From: Gammaproteobacteria bacterium
GTDB lineage: Bacteria > Pseudomonadota > Gammaproteobacteria > BMS3Bbin11
Direction: 5' to 3'
NCBI GenBank assembly: GCA_030617565.1
Contig: JAUWVE010000024.1
Location: forward strand, 1 to 12,954
Length of the DNA: 12,954 bases
The notes beneath the pieces were generated by a model. That model had not been told where the DNA came from, made no database searches, and was given only the letters and a program-made list of their open reading frames with translations. The position numbers and the translations under genes were made by a program. Positions 5,669-12,508 of the stretch are shown piece by piece (position 1 is the first letter of the stretch; every line of letters starts with the position of its first letter).

Positions 5669-6859
5669 ATGAATTTTCCTCCGCTCAATATAACAGGATT
5701 ACCCGAACCAGATAAGATTTCAGCTGAACACAGCTATAAACTGGCATCGCAGATCCAGCAGGTGATTGCCGGGAAAGGGGGGGCGATTCCATTTTCAGAG
5801 TTTATGCATCTGGCACTGTATGCACCTGCCATGGGTTATTATGCTGCCGGTCAGCGCCGCTTTGGTGCAGAGGGGGATTTTGTTACGGCACCGGAACTGG
5901 GTGATGTCTTCGGACAATGCCTGGCTCGCCAGGTGGCACAGGTTTTTGAGGAAATTGAAGCGCCTTGCGATATTCTTGAGTTTGGTGCCGGTAGTGGTCG
6001 ACTTGCAGTGACCCTGGTAAATGAACTGGAAAGGCTTGCACTATTGCCTGAACACTATTTTATACTGGAAACATCGCCTGATTTACAGCAGCGCCAGCGA
6101 CAAATGTTAACTGAGCAGCTGCCGCAGTATATCGAGCGTTTTGTCTGGCTGGACAGCATGCCGGAGCAGGCAATTTCTGGCGTGGTGCTGGCCAATGAAG
6201 TGCTCGATGCGATGCCGGTAGAGATGTTTGCTGTTGATGATGAAGGTATTGCACAGCAGCTTCTGGTGAAGTCTGCCGATGAGGGTTTTCAGTGGGATTA
6301 CCGGCCGGCAGATGGACTACTTGCAGAACAAATAAGCAAGCTTGAACTCCCGGCCGGCTACAGCTCTGAGCTAAACCCGGCCATTAACGGCTGGATAGAG
6401 ATGATTGCGCAAGGGCTGAAGAAGGGAGTGGTTTTGTTGATCGATTACGGTTTTCCCGAACATGAGTATTATCACCCGCAACGTACGGGCGGTACACTGA
6501 TGTGTCATTACCGCCACCATTCACACAGTAATCCTCTTACCCTTGTCGGTATCCAGGATATTACAGCGCATGTTGATTTTACTGCTGTAGCCGAGGCGGC
6601 TACAGCGTCAGCAATGGAAGTGCTGGGCTATACCACACAGACGAATTTTCTGCTTGGGTCCGGGCTGGCAGATCTGGTTGCGGTTGTCGATACTGACGAT
6701 GAAAAAATAACCAAAGAGCAGTTGGCGAAAAACCATGAAATACAGCTATTAACGTCACCGGCTGAAATGGGTGAGTTGTTTAAAATAATTGCATTAGGAA
6801 AAGGCATTGAACATGAGCTGTCCGGTTTTGCATTCAGGGATATGAGGGGAAAATTATAA
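5669..6859 (+). CDS. class I SAM-dependent methyltransferase, MidA/NDUFAF7 family
   Basis: This 396-residue protein belongs to the DUF185 family, whose eukaryotic member NDUFAF7 (MidA) methylates an arginine of a complex I subunit; the bacterial substrate is not known to me. The visible family marks are GYYAAGQRRFGAEGDFVTAPE (about 56-75), the SAM-binding loop EFGAGSGRLA (104-113), an acidic residue at the end of the next strand (ILETSPDL), NEVLDAMPVE (176-185), and the IDYGFPEHEYYHPQRTGG block followed by CHYRHHSHSNPL. Near the C-terminus an F-x-x-x-I-A-L-G-K motif is present. No clear ribosome-binding site precedes the ATG; the next in-frame ATG would remove conserved sequence. Its stop shares one base with the uppP start (TAATG), so the two are probably translationally coupled. 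An arginine methyltransferase role in this organism is inference. Confidence 0.9.
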   Translation: MNFPPLNITGLPEPDKISAEHSYKLASQIQQVIAGKGGAIPFSEFMHLALYAPAMGYYAAGQRRFGAEGDFVTAPELGDVFGQCLARQVAQVFEEIEAPCDILEFGAGSGRLAVTLVNELERLALLPEHYFILETSPDLQQRQRQMLTEQLPQYIERFVWLDSMPEQAISGVVLANEVLDAMPVEMFAVDDEGIAQQLLVKSADEGFQWDYRPADGLLAEQISKLELPAGYSSELNPAINGWIEMIAQGLKKGVVLLIDYGFPEHEYYHPQRTGGTLMCHYRHHSHSNPLTLVGIQDITAHVDFTAVAEAATASAMEVLGYTTQTNFLLGSGLADLVAVVDTDDEKITKEQLAKNHEIQLLTSPAEMGELFKIIALGKGIEHELSGFAFRDMRGKL

Positions 6860-7656
6860 TGACCGATATACAGGCTGTCTGGCTGGCTGCTGTACAGGGA
6901 TTTACTGAATTCCTGCCAATTTCGAGCTCGGCCCACCTGATATTATTACCTCGCCTGCTGGGCTGGCCGGATCAGGGCCTTGCCTTTGATGTGGCTGTGC
7001 ATGTCGGTAGTTTAATCGCGGTGCTTTTCTATTTTCGCAAAGATATTGTGCCAATGATTCGCGACTGGGCTTTGACGCTGGCAGGCAGGCCGAACACTGA
7101 ATATTCGAAACTGGCCTGGGCCGTGGTTATCGGTACTATTCCACTGGGTATAGGTGGCGTGCTGATGAAAGTAGCTGTCGGTGGCGAGTTGCGCTCACCA
7201 CTGGTTATTGCGTCCACGACTATAATTTTTGGACTGTTGCTTGGCTGGGCCGATCATGTCGGCAAGCGGGACAGAGACGAACATTCCCTGAGCTGGAAGG
7301 ACGCACTGATGATCGGCGGTTCGCAGATACTGGCATTGATACCCGGCACATCGCGTTCGGGTATTACCATCACGACGGGATTGATGCTCGGGCTGACACG
7401 TACCGCGGCTGCGCGTTTTTCATTTCTTTTATCTATTCCAGCGATCATATTGCCCGGCATCCTGCTCGGTGCTGATCTGGCCGAATCATCGGATCCTATC
7501 CACTGGCGCAGTTTTATTTTGGGTGCCGTGTTGTCAGCCGTTTTTGCCTATATTTGTATACGGCTGTTTCTGACAATGATCCAGAGCATTGGGATGACGG
7601 TATTTGTTGTTTATCGTTTAGTGCTGGGGGTGTTTTTGTTTTATTTGTTTTTGTAG
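6859..7656 (+). CDS. uppP: undecaprenyl-diphosphate phosphatase
   Basis: UppP (BacA) is an integral inner-membrane enzyme that removes a phosphate from undecaprenyl diphosphate, recycling the lipid carrier for peptidoglycan and other surface polymers; extra copies give bacitracin resistance. The 265-residue protein is mostly hydrophobic, with several membrane segments. It carries the two signature regions: QGFTEFLPISSSAHL (13-27), with active-site E17, and PGTSRSGITITTG (152-164), with the essential arginine R156. Where E. coli has EGLTEF, this protein has QGFTEF, so the first of the two glutamates is Gln13; the Q form is common in the family, as I recall. The ATG overlaps the methyltransferase stop (TAATG), with purine-rich GAGGGG about 10 nt upstream. 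It is convergent with comF. Confidence 0.96.
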   Translation: MTDIQAVWLAAVQGFTEFLPISSSAHLILLPRLLGWPDQGLAFDVAVHVGSLIAVLFYFRKDIVPMIRDWALTLAGRPNTEYSKLAWAVVIGTIPLGIGGVLMKVAVGGELRSPLVIASTTIIFGLLLGWADHVGKRDRDEHSLSWKDALMIGGSQILALIPGTSRSGITITTGLMLGLTRTAAARFSFLLSIPAIILPGILLGADLAESSDPIHWRSFILGAVLSAVFAYICIRLFLTMIQSIGMTVFVVYRLVLGVFLFYLFL

Positions 7657-7679
7657 TCCTACAGACAAAAGCAAAGGCG

Positions 7680-7828
7680 TTCACCACAGAGGACACGGAG
7701 GTCACAGAGGTTTTTTTGATTAGCCTATTCCTTTCCCATGGTGTAGCTTGGTTAGGCAGTGTAGTAATTTCTAAAAGTGGCTATAAAAATTTTCTTTCCT
7801 CTGCGACCTTCGTGTCCTCTGTGGTGAA
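7680..7828. repeat. 149-bp inverted repeat between convergent genes, 9-bp-period arms
   Basis: The arms 7680-7710 and 7798-7828 are 31 bp each and match at 29 positions. Each arm is itself a degenerate 9-bp tandem repeat (CACAGAGGA, CACGGAGGT, CACAGAGG). The 87-bp centre has no obvious structure. In RNA from either side it could form a long hairpin between uppP and comF. It is not a classical intrinsic terminator, though T-rich runs flank the arms. This accounts for most of the 220-bp gap. Confidence 0.85.
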
Positions 7829-7876
7829 AATTCTTTTTGTTTTGACCTTTTTCTACACGTTCGAAACGCACACTCA

Positions 7877-8575
7877 TTACAAAACTGCTCTCGCGACTAC
7901 CAGTCCACTCACTCTGGCTGCGCCAGCCGCTTTCAGTGCGACCGCTATCGCCTCCAGGGTTGAGCCAGTTGTCATGACGTCATCTACGATACAGACGTGA
8001 AGGTCTTTTACATTTTCTGTTATGGCAAATGCCTGTTTGAGGTTTCGTCTTCGTTCACTGGCTTTAAGGCCAGTTTGCAGTGGTGTTTTTTTTACACGCT
8101 GGCAGGATTTGTGGCTGGCTTTTATGCCGGTGATTCGTGACAGCTGGCGGGCGATCTCCCACGACTGATTAAAACCCCGGCTGCGCAGGCGGCTGCTGTG
8201 TAAAGGAACCGGAATGATTACATCGGGCTTCTCTGGCAGTGACAATAATTTTTTTGCCATCAAACAACTGAACAAACAACCGTACTCCAGTTTACGGCTG
8301 AATTTGAATTGTTGAACCAGTTGGCTTAGGGGCTCCTGATAAAGAAACAGTGCCTCTGTCTGCTCACAGGCAGGCCGGTGCTGCTGACATTTGCCGCAAC
8401 TGCCGGCGGTGGCTACTGGCAGAGCGCAGGTATTGCAGGCTGTACCAAGGTGAGGTAGCTCGCTCAGGCAGGACTGGCAGAGTGGCAGATGGCTGTCTGT
8501 TGCCGCATTGCAAAGTCCGCAGGAAACTGGCAGCAGGCTGTTTAGAATATTTTTGAACAGGGAGTTGTAAACCAT
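7877..8575 (-). CDS. comF: ComF family phosphoribosyltransferase-like protein
   Basis: This 232-residue ComF-family protein is needed for DNA uptake in naturally competent bacteria, where it acts in the cytoplasm during internalisation of single strands; the biochemical reaction is not established. The N-terminus has two Cys4 zinc-ribbon-like motifs: C19-x2-C22 with C33-x2-C36, and C47-x2-C50 with C60-x2-C63. The C-terminal half is a type I phosphoribosyltransferase fold with PVPLHSSRLRSRGFNQ and the PRPP loop VDDVMTTGST (197-206). The ATG at 8575 is chosen because GGAG stands 8 nt upstream and the protein then starts at the family's usual place; an in-frame TTG at 8638 would add 21 residues and is less likely. 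The start codon lies within a BirA-type operator. It is divergent from bioB, a neighbourhood known in other gammaproteobacteria. Confidence 0.93.
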   Translation of the reverse strand: MVYNSLFKNILNSLLPVSCGLCNAATDSHLPLCQSCLSELPHLGTACNTCALPVATAGSCGKCQQHRPACEQTEALFLYQEPLSQLVQQFKFSRKLEYGCLFSCLMAKKLLSLPEKPDVIIPVPLHSSRLRSRGFNQSWEIARQLSRITGIKASHKSCQRVKKTPLQTGLKASERRRNLKQAFAITENVKDLHVCIVDDVMTTGSTLEAIAVALKAAGAARVSGLVVARAVL

Positions 8576-8597
8576 CCTTGGTTCTCCAGGTTGACAA
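8565..8597. promoter_or_regulatory. BirA (biotin repressor) operator
   Basis: TTGTAAACC (8565-8573), a 15-bp spacer and GGTTGACAA (8589-8597) match the proteobacterial BirA box TTGTAAACC-N14/16-GGTTTACAA with one mismatch. It stands between the divergent comF and bioB genes. The left half-site covers the comF start codon and encodes its first residues MVY; the right half-site contains the bioB -35 hexamer. Biotinyl-AMP-loaded BirA would be expected to block the bioB promoter directly and to stand as a roadblock across comF. Confidence 0.88.
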
Positions 8598-8619
8598 TTG
8601 ATGTCTAAAAACTGAGACT
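8591..8619 (+). promoter_or_regulatory. putative bioB promoter
   Basis: A perfect TTGACA (8591-8596) lies in the right half of the BirA operator. At 17-bp spacing the -10 would be GAGACT (8614-8619), a weak match that keeps the key A2 and T6. The predicted start near 8626 precedes the chosen bioB ATG by about 44 nt. The -35 is convincing; the -10 is less so. Confidence 0.5.
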
Positions 8620-8637
8620 TCGTGTCCAGTCCTGACA

Positions 8638-8643
8638 ATTATA
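8638..8643 (-). promoter_or_regulatory. putative comF -10 box
   Basis: On the minus strand these bases read TATAAT. No good -35 is seen at 16-18 bp (best TTTTCC). The predicted start near 8631 would put the BirA operator in the early transcribed region of comF, and would make the comF and bioB start points nearly coincide. Confidence 0.4.
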
Positions 8644-8669
8644 GGGTAATCAGCAAGATGGGAAAAGTA

Positions 8670-9662
8670 ATGGAATCAACTATCGAACCTTCAGTGGCAT
8701 TGACGAATGATATACGCCACGACTGGCAGCGTGACGAAGTACAGGCGTTGTTTGATCTGCCGTTGAATGATTTGCTGTATCAGGCGCAAACGAAGCACCG
8801 TCAGAATTTTGAGGCTAATGCCATACAGCTCAGTACCCTGTTGAATATAAAGACCGGAGCCTGTGCAGAGGACTGCTCCTATTGTTCACAAAGCGTGGTG
8901 CATGATACGTCACTTAAAGTTGAGCCTCTGATGGATGAAGCGACGGTAATGGAAAGTGCCCGTGTAGCGAAGGAAAATGGTGCCAGCCGATTTTGTATGG
9001 GGGCTGCCTGGCGTTCACCGACACCGAAAGGTTTCGAACGCATTCTGGAGATTATCAATGGTGTCAAATCACTGGGACTTGAGACCTGTGCAACACTCGG
9101 CATGCTGACCGCCGAGCAGGCTGTGCAGCTGAAACAGGCTGGCCTGGATTACTACAACCATAATCTCGATACCTCGGCGGAATACTATGACAAGGTAATT
9201 ACCACGCGTACTTTTCAGGACAGGCTGGATACGCTTTCTTTTGTGCGGGATGCCGGCATGAAGGTCTGCTGTGGAGGTATCGTTGGTATGGGAGAGGAGC
9301 AGACTGACCGGGTGGGCCTGTTAATGACACTGGCCAATCTTGAGCATCATCCCGAGAGTGTGCCGGTCAATCTGCTGGTAAAAATTGAAGGTACACCGCT
9401 GGCGGAGACCGAGGAACTGGATGTTTTTGAATTCATCCGCTGTATTGCCGTTGCTCGTATACTGATGCCTGCTTCGCTGGTGAGGCTGTCAGCCGGTCGC
9501 CAGAGCCTGTCTGATGAAGCCCAGGCGATGTGTTTCCTGGCCGGAGCCAACTCAATTTTCTATGGTGAACGTTTACTGACTACGGATAACCCGGAAGCCG
9601 ATGCCGATCGGTTGCTGTTTGATCGTCTGGGGTTGAAGCCGATGGAAGTCGTACAAGCATGA
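8670..9662 (+). CDS. bioB: biotin synthase
   Basis: BioB is a radical-SAM enzyme that inserts sulfur into dethiobiotin, the last step of biotin synthesis. With the ATG at 8670 it has 330 residues. The [4Fe-4S] motif is C65-x3-C69-x2-C72 (GACAEDCSYCSQ). The [2Fe-2S] ligands are C109 (RFCMGAAW), C140 (ETCATLG), C200 (VCCGGIVGMGE) and R272 (VRLSAGR). YYNHNLDT, which contacts substrate, is present at about 162-169. An ATG at 8658 (four residues longer) is equally possible. A GTG at 8622 is unlikely because it lies before the predicted transcript start. First gene of bioBFHCD, controlled by the BirA box upstream. A 118-nt gap filled with heptamer repeats separates it from bioF, unlike the other junctions, which overlap. 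The C-terminus ends soon after GLKP, shorter than in some relatives. Confidence 0.97.
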   Translation: MESTIEPSVALTNDIRHDWQRDEVQALFDLPLNDLLYQAQTKHRQNFEANAIQLSTLLNIKTGACAEDCSYCSQSVVHDTSLKVEPLMDEATVMESARVAKENGASRFCMGAAWRSPTPKGFERILEIINGVKSLGLETCATLGMLTAEQAVQLKQAGLDYYNHNLDTSAEYYDKVITTRTFQDRLDTLSFVRDAGMKVCCGGIVGMGEEQTDRVGLLMTLANLEHHPESVPVNLLVKIEGTPLAETEELDVFEFIRCIAVARILMPASLVRLSAGRQSLSDEAQAMCFLAGANSIFYGERLLTTDNPEADADRLLFDRLGLKPMEVVQA

Positions 9663-9675
9663 ACAGGTTGGTTTG

Positions 9676-9703
9676 TATTACGTTTTACGTGTTAGGTCTT
9701 ACG
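9676..9703. repeat. degenerate heptamer array (TTTTACG type), left arm
   Basis: There are four 7-bp units: TATTACG, TTTTACG, TGTTAGG, TCTTACG. They are inverted relative to the CGTAAAT array at 9723-9778 and could pair with it in the bioB-bioF mRNA. Confidence 0.7.
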
Positions 9704-9722
9704 TAAGTTCAAATCCGTAACC

Positions 9723-9778
9723 CGTAAATCGTAAATCTTTAATCGTAAATCGTAAATCGTAAATCGTAAATCGTAAAT
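9723..9778. repeat. heptamer tandem array CGTAAAT abutting bioF
   Basis: Eight 7-bp units lie in register: seven perfect CGTAAAT and one changed unit, CTTTAAT, in third position. The array ends 2 nt before the bioF ATG. No Shine-Dalgarno-like sequence is present within it, so the normal ribosome-binding region of bioF is made of repeat. Confidence 0.95.
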
Positions 9779-9780
9779 CA

Positions 9781-10947
9781 ATGTTTGATCTGTCCAGTCA
9801 GCTTGCTGCCCGAAAAGACGCTGGTCTGTACCGCAGTCGTATGACCAGTAGCAGTCCACAGGATGTGCGGGTGGTCATTGATGGCAGAGAGTATCTGTCA
9901 TTTTGCAGTAACGATTATCTTGGACTGGCCGCGCACCCTGAATTGATACATGCCATGGGTGAGTGTGTCAGCGGTTGGGGTGTTGGTGCCGGTGCGTCAC
10001 ATCTACTTGCTGGTCACAGTGAGCCGCATGAAGAGCTGGAACAGGCACTGGCTAACTTTATGGGCGCTGAACGAGCATTACTTTTTTCAACAGGTTACAT
10101 GGCAAACCTTGCCGTGCTGACTTCGCTGGCCGGGCGCGCTGATGTTATCCATCAGGATAAGCTGAATCATGCCTCGCTGATAGATGGTGCATTACTCTCG
10201 CGTGCCAGTTTGCAGCGTTATCCTCATCTGGATATGAGTGCCCTGGCCAGGCAACTCGAAGCTGATAATGGCGCTAGACAAATTATTGCCAGTGACGGCG
10301 TGTTCAGTATGGACGGTGATCTGGCCCCGCTGGCAGAGATGCTTGAGCTTAGCCGTGAAAACGATGCGCTGTGCTATATCGATGATGCCCATGGTTTTGC
10401 TGTGCTGGGTGAACAGGGCAGGGGAATTGTCGATACCATTGATACTCGTTGCAAAGACTATAGCGAGGGGCATCTTTTATCGATGTGTACACTCGGCAAG
10501 GCGATAGGCTGCTTTGGCGCTTTTGTGGCCGGCAGTGAAGAAATGATCGAAACCCTGATCCAGCAGGGCAGGAGCTATATCTACACTACGGCCCTGCCTC
10601 CTGCCGTTGCCGCGGCCAGCTATGCGGCCCTGGAAGTAATGATGAAAGAAGGCTGGCGGCGTGAGAAACTTGGCGGGCTGGTAGAATATTTCAAAACGGC
10701 CTGTCGGCAGAGGAATATACCTTTGTTAGCATCCACAACACCGATACAGCCGATCATCATCGGTGATAATGACAGGGCTGTTGCTGTGGCGGAAACCCTC
10801 AAGCAGCAGGGTTTGCTGGTGTTTGCCATTCGTAGTCCGACGGTGGCGGCAGGTAGCGAGCGATTACGCATCACACTCAGTGCCACGCATGATGAAGGGG
10901 ACATTGATGTGTTGCTTGATGCCCTGGAAGATGGTGCTGCAGCATGA
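9781..10947 (+). CDS. bioF: 8-amino-7-oxononanoate synthase
   Basis: BioF is a PLP enzyme of the alpha-oxoamine synthase family that condenses pimeloyl-ACP with L-alanine to form KAPA. The 388-residue protein is complete: SNDYLGL at 43-49, the glycine-rich GVGAGASHLLAGH (67-79), the PLP-contacting DDAHGFAVLG (201-210), and the Schiff-base lysine K240 in CTLGKAIGCFGAF. The ATG at 9781 gives an N-terminus that fits the family, and an in-frame TAA lies 21 nt upstream within the repeats, so no earlier start exists. A later ATG (codon 21) would cut into the conserved N-terminal helix. The gene has no visible ribosome-binding site because the CGTAAAT array runs up to its start. Its stop overlaps bioH by ATGA. 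Confidence 0.97.
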   Translation: MFDLSSQLAARKDAGLYRSRMTSSSPQDVRVVIDGREYLSFCSNDYLGLAAHPELIHAMGECVSGWGVGAGASHLLAGHSEPHEELEQALANFMGAERALLFSTGYMANLAVLTSLAGRADVIHQDKLNHASLIDGALLSRASLQRYPHLDMSALARQLEADNGARQIIASDGVFSMDGDLAPLAEMLELSRENDALCYIDDAHGFAVLGEQGRGIVDTIDTRCKDYSEGHLLSMCTLGKAIGCFGAFVAGSEEMIETLIQQGRSYIYTTALPPAVAAASYAALEVMMKEGWRREKLGGLVEYFKTACRQRNIPLLASTTPIQPIIIGDNDRAVAVAETLKQQGLLVFAIRSPTVAAGSERLRITLSATHDEGDIDVLLDALEDGAAA

Positions 10948-11645
10948 AACAGTTACTGATGCTGCATGGCTGGGGATTTCCGGCCACAGTATTTTCACCA
11001 TTGATAGATCTGCTGGCAACTGAGTTTGATGTCAGCGCACCTGACCGGCCCGGTTATGCTGGCAATACTACTATCAGTGATTCACCTGACATTACCCGCC
11101 CTGATATTGATACACCTGTACTACTCATCGGCTGGTCGCTAGGCGGTCTGGCTGCACTACAGCTGGCATTGCGACAGCCCGATAAGTTCACAGGACTGGT
11201 GCTGCTTGCGACGACACCGTGTTTTGTCAATCGTCCGGACTGGACCCTGGGCATGGATAATGCTGTGTTTGATGACTTCCGCAAACAGGTGACCGATGAC
11301 CCAGCGATCGCCATGCAACAGTTTGTACGCTTGAATGCGGGTCGCACAACTGATCGGCAGTCAACAGCATTTCTGTCAGCTTTATCCGGTAAAGCAACGC
11401 CTCATGCGCTGCAGCATGGAATGTACGAGCTCGCTGAGACTGATCTTCGTCAGTCTGTTGCTGAGATCGACCTGCCGGTATTGCTGCTGCATGCTGCCGA
11501 TGACCGGGTGGTGTCGGCTGCCGCAAGTCGCTGGTTACAGGAGAATATGCCGAACACTAGACGGCTTGAATTTCAGACCGGTGGACATGCCTTTTTTCTG
11601 CAGCAGTCAGATGCGGTAGTGGAACAAATCAGGACGATGGCATGA
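10944..11645 (+). CDS. bioH: pimeloyl-ACP methyl ester carboxylesterase
   Basis: BioH is a cytoplasmic alpha/beta-hydrolase that removes the methyl ester from pimeloyl-ACP, ending chain extension for biotin. At 233 residues it is shorter than the 256-residue E. coli enzyme. Visible are the oxyanion region LHGWGFPATVF (7-17), the nucleophile elbow G-W-S65-L-G-G, the acid D187 in HAADDRVV and the histidine H215 in GGHAFFL. The region between about 95 and 165 is the lid that recognises ACP. It overlaps both neighbours by ATGA (bioF before, bioC after), so its expression is coupled to the operon. Its placement directly before bioC fits the shared methyl-ester route. Confidence 0.93.
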   Translation: MKQLLMLHGWGFPATVFSPLIDLLATEFDVSAPDRPGYAGNTTISDSPDITRPDIDTPVLLIGWSLGGLAALQLALRQPDKFTGLVLLATTPCFVNRPDWTLGMDNAVFDDFRKQVTDDPAIAMQQFVRLNAGRTTDRQSTAFLSALSGKATPHALQHGMYELAETDLRQSVAEIDLPVLLLHAADDRVVSAAASRWLQENMPNTRRLEFQTGGHAFFLQQSDAVVEQIRTMA

Positions 11646-12508
11646 AGCTCGATAGTTGCATAGCTGACGGCAGGCATTCCGGTTTTGAGCGAGCTGCCAG
11701 CGCCTATGATGAATATGCCGTTTTGCAGCGCCAGATAGCAGATGAAATGCTGGAGCGACTGCAAACGGTCACTATAAAGCCCGCTCATGTAATCGACGTC
11801 GGTTGCGGCACCGGCTACTGCACGCGCCGCCTGCACAAAACCTGGCCAGCAGCTCAGGTCACCGGTTTTGACCTGGCAGCGGGTATGGTTCTGCAGGCCA
11901 GCAGCCAGAAAGGCTGGTTCAGCCGACAGTCCTATTGCCAGGCAGATGCGGTCTCCCTGCCATTGAAAGAGGCTTCTACTGATGTCGTTTTCTCTAATCT
12001 AATGTTGCAATGGTGCAATCCGCTTGCCGTATTTGCCGAATTCAGGCGTGTGCTGAATGATGATGGTCTGCTGATGTTTTCAAGTTTCGGCCCGGATACG
12101 CTGAAGGAACTGCGGCAGTCCTGGGCGGCCGTCGACGACCGACCGCATGTGATTGATTTCGCCGACATGCATGATCATGGTGATGCCCTGCTGCAGGCCG
12201 GTTTTCGTGAACCGGTGATGGATGTTGATCGATTTACACTTACCTATAGTGATGTGCTCGGTTTGCTGCGTGACCTGCATGGCATTGGTTCACGAAATGT
12301 CATGTCGGGGCGACGTTCAGGTTTGATGGGGCGTGATGCCTTACACAGACTGGCGCAGGCATACCAGCAGTTTGCCGACAACGAAGGGCGGCTGCCGGCC
12401 AGTTATGAAGTGGTCTATGGTCATGCCTGGTCGGGAGGGCGATCCGCCTATAGTGATCAATCAGGTGCAAACCAGGTATCGGTAGATTTATTAAGGCCGG
12501 CCAGATGA
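11642..12508 (+). CDS. bioC: malonyl-ACP O-methyltransferase
   Basis: BioC methylates the free carboxyl of a malonyl thioester with SAM, disguising it so that fatty-acid synthesis can elongate it to pimeloyl-ACP methyl ester. The 288-residue protein begins with FERAASAYDEYAVLQ (15-29), the typical BioC lead-in, then SAM motif I V-I-D-V-G-C-G-T-G (50-58), the acidic D at the end of strand 2 (VTGFDLAAGM), ADAVSLPL, and SNLMLQWCNPLAVFAEFRRVL. C-terminal LRDLHGIGSRN matches the BioC-specific region. ATGA overlaps join it to bioH and to bioD. The length is somewhat above the 251 residues of E. coli BioC and is similar to other gammaproteobacterial forms as I remember them. Confidence 0.94.
   Translation: MKLDSCIADGRHSGFERAASAYDEYAVLQRQIADEMLERLQTVTIKPAHVIDVGCGTGYCTRRLHKTWPAAQVTGFDLAAGMVLQASSQKGWFSRQSYCQADAVSLPLKEASTDVVFSNLMLQWCNPLAVFAEFRRVLNDDGLLMFSSFGPDTLKELRQSWAAVDDRPHVIDFADMHDHGDALLQAGFREPVMDVDRFTLTYSDVLGLLRDLHGIGSRNVMSGRRSGLMGRDALHRLAQAYQQFADNEGRLPASYEVVYGHAWSGGRSAYSDQSGANQVSVDLLRPAR

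Noticed and set aside
6859..7656. Defective UppP because the first catalytic glutamate is Gln13
   Set aside because: The remaining motifs are intact and, as far as I recall, the Q form is frequent among functional family members.
7554..8000. Plus-strand open frame of 148 codons
   Set aside because: It runs out of frame over the uppP end, through the inverted repeat, and antisense to comF; hydrophobic composition comes from T-rich sequence.
8576..8638. TTG start giving a ComF 21 residues longer
   Set aside because: The ATG at 8575 has a properly spaced GGAG, and the family start fits it; the extension looks like non-coding leader.
8622..8657. GTG start giving a longer BioB
   Set aside because: The codon lies upstream of the predicted transcript start and has no ribosome-binding site; the extra residues do not resemble BioB N-termini.
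9723..9778. CRISPR array
   Set aside because: Units are 7 bp with no spacers; this is a simple tandem repeat.
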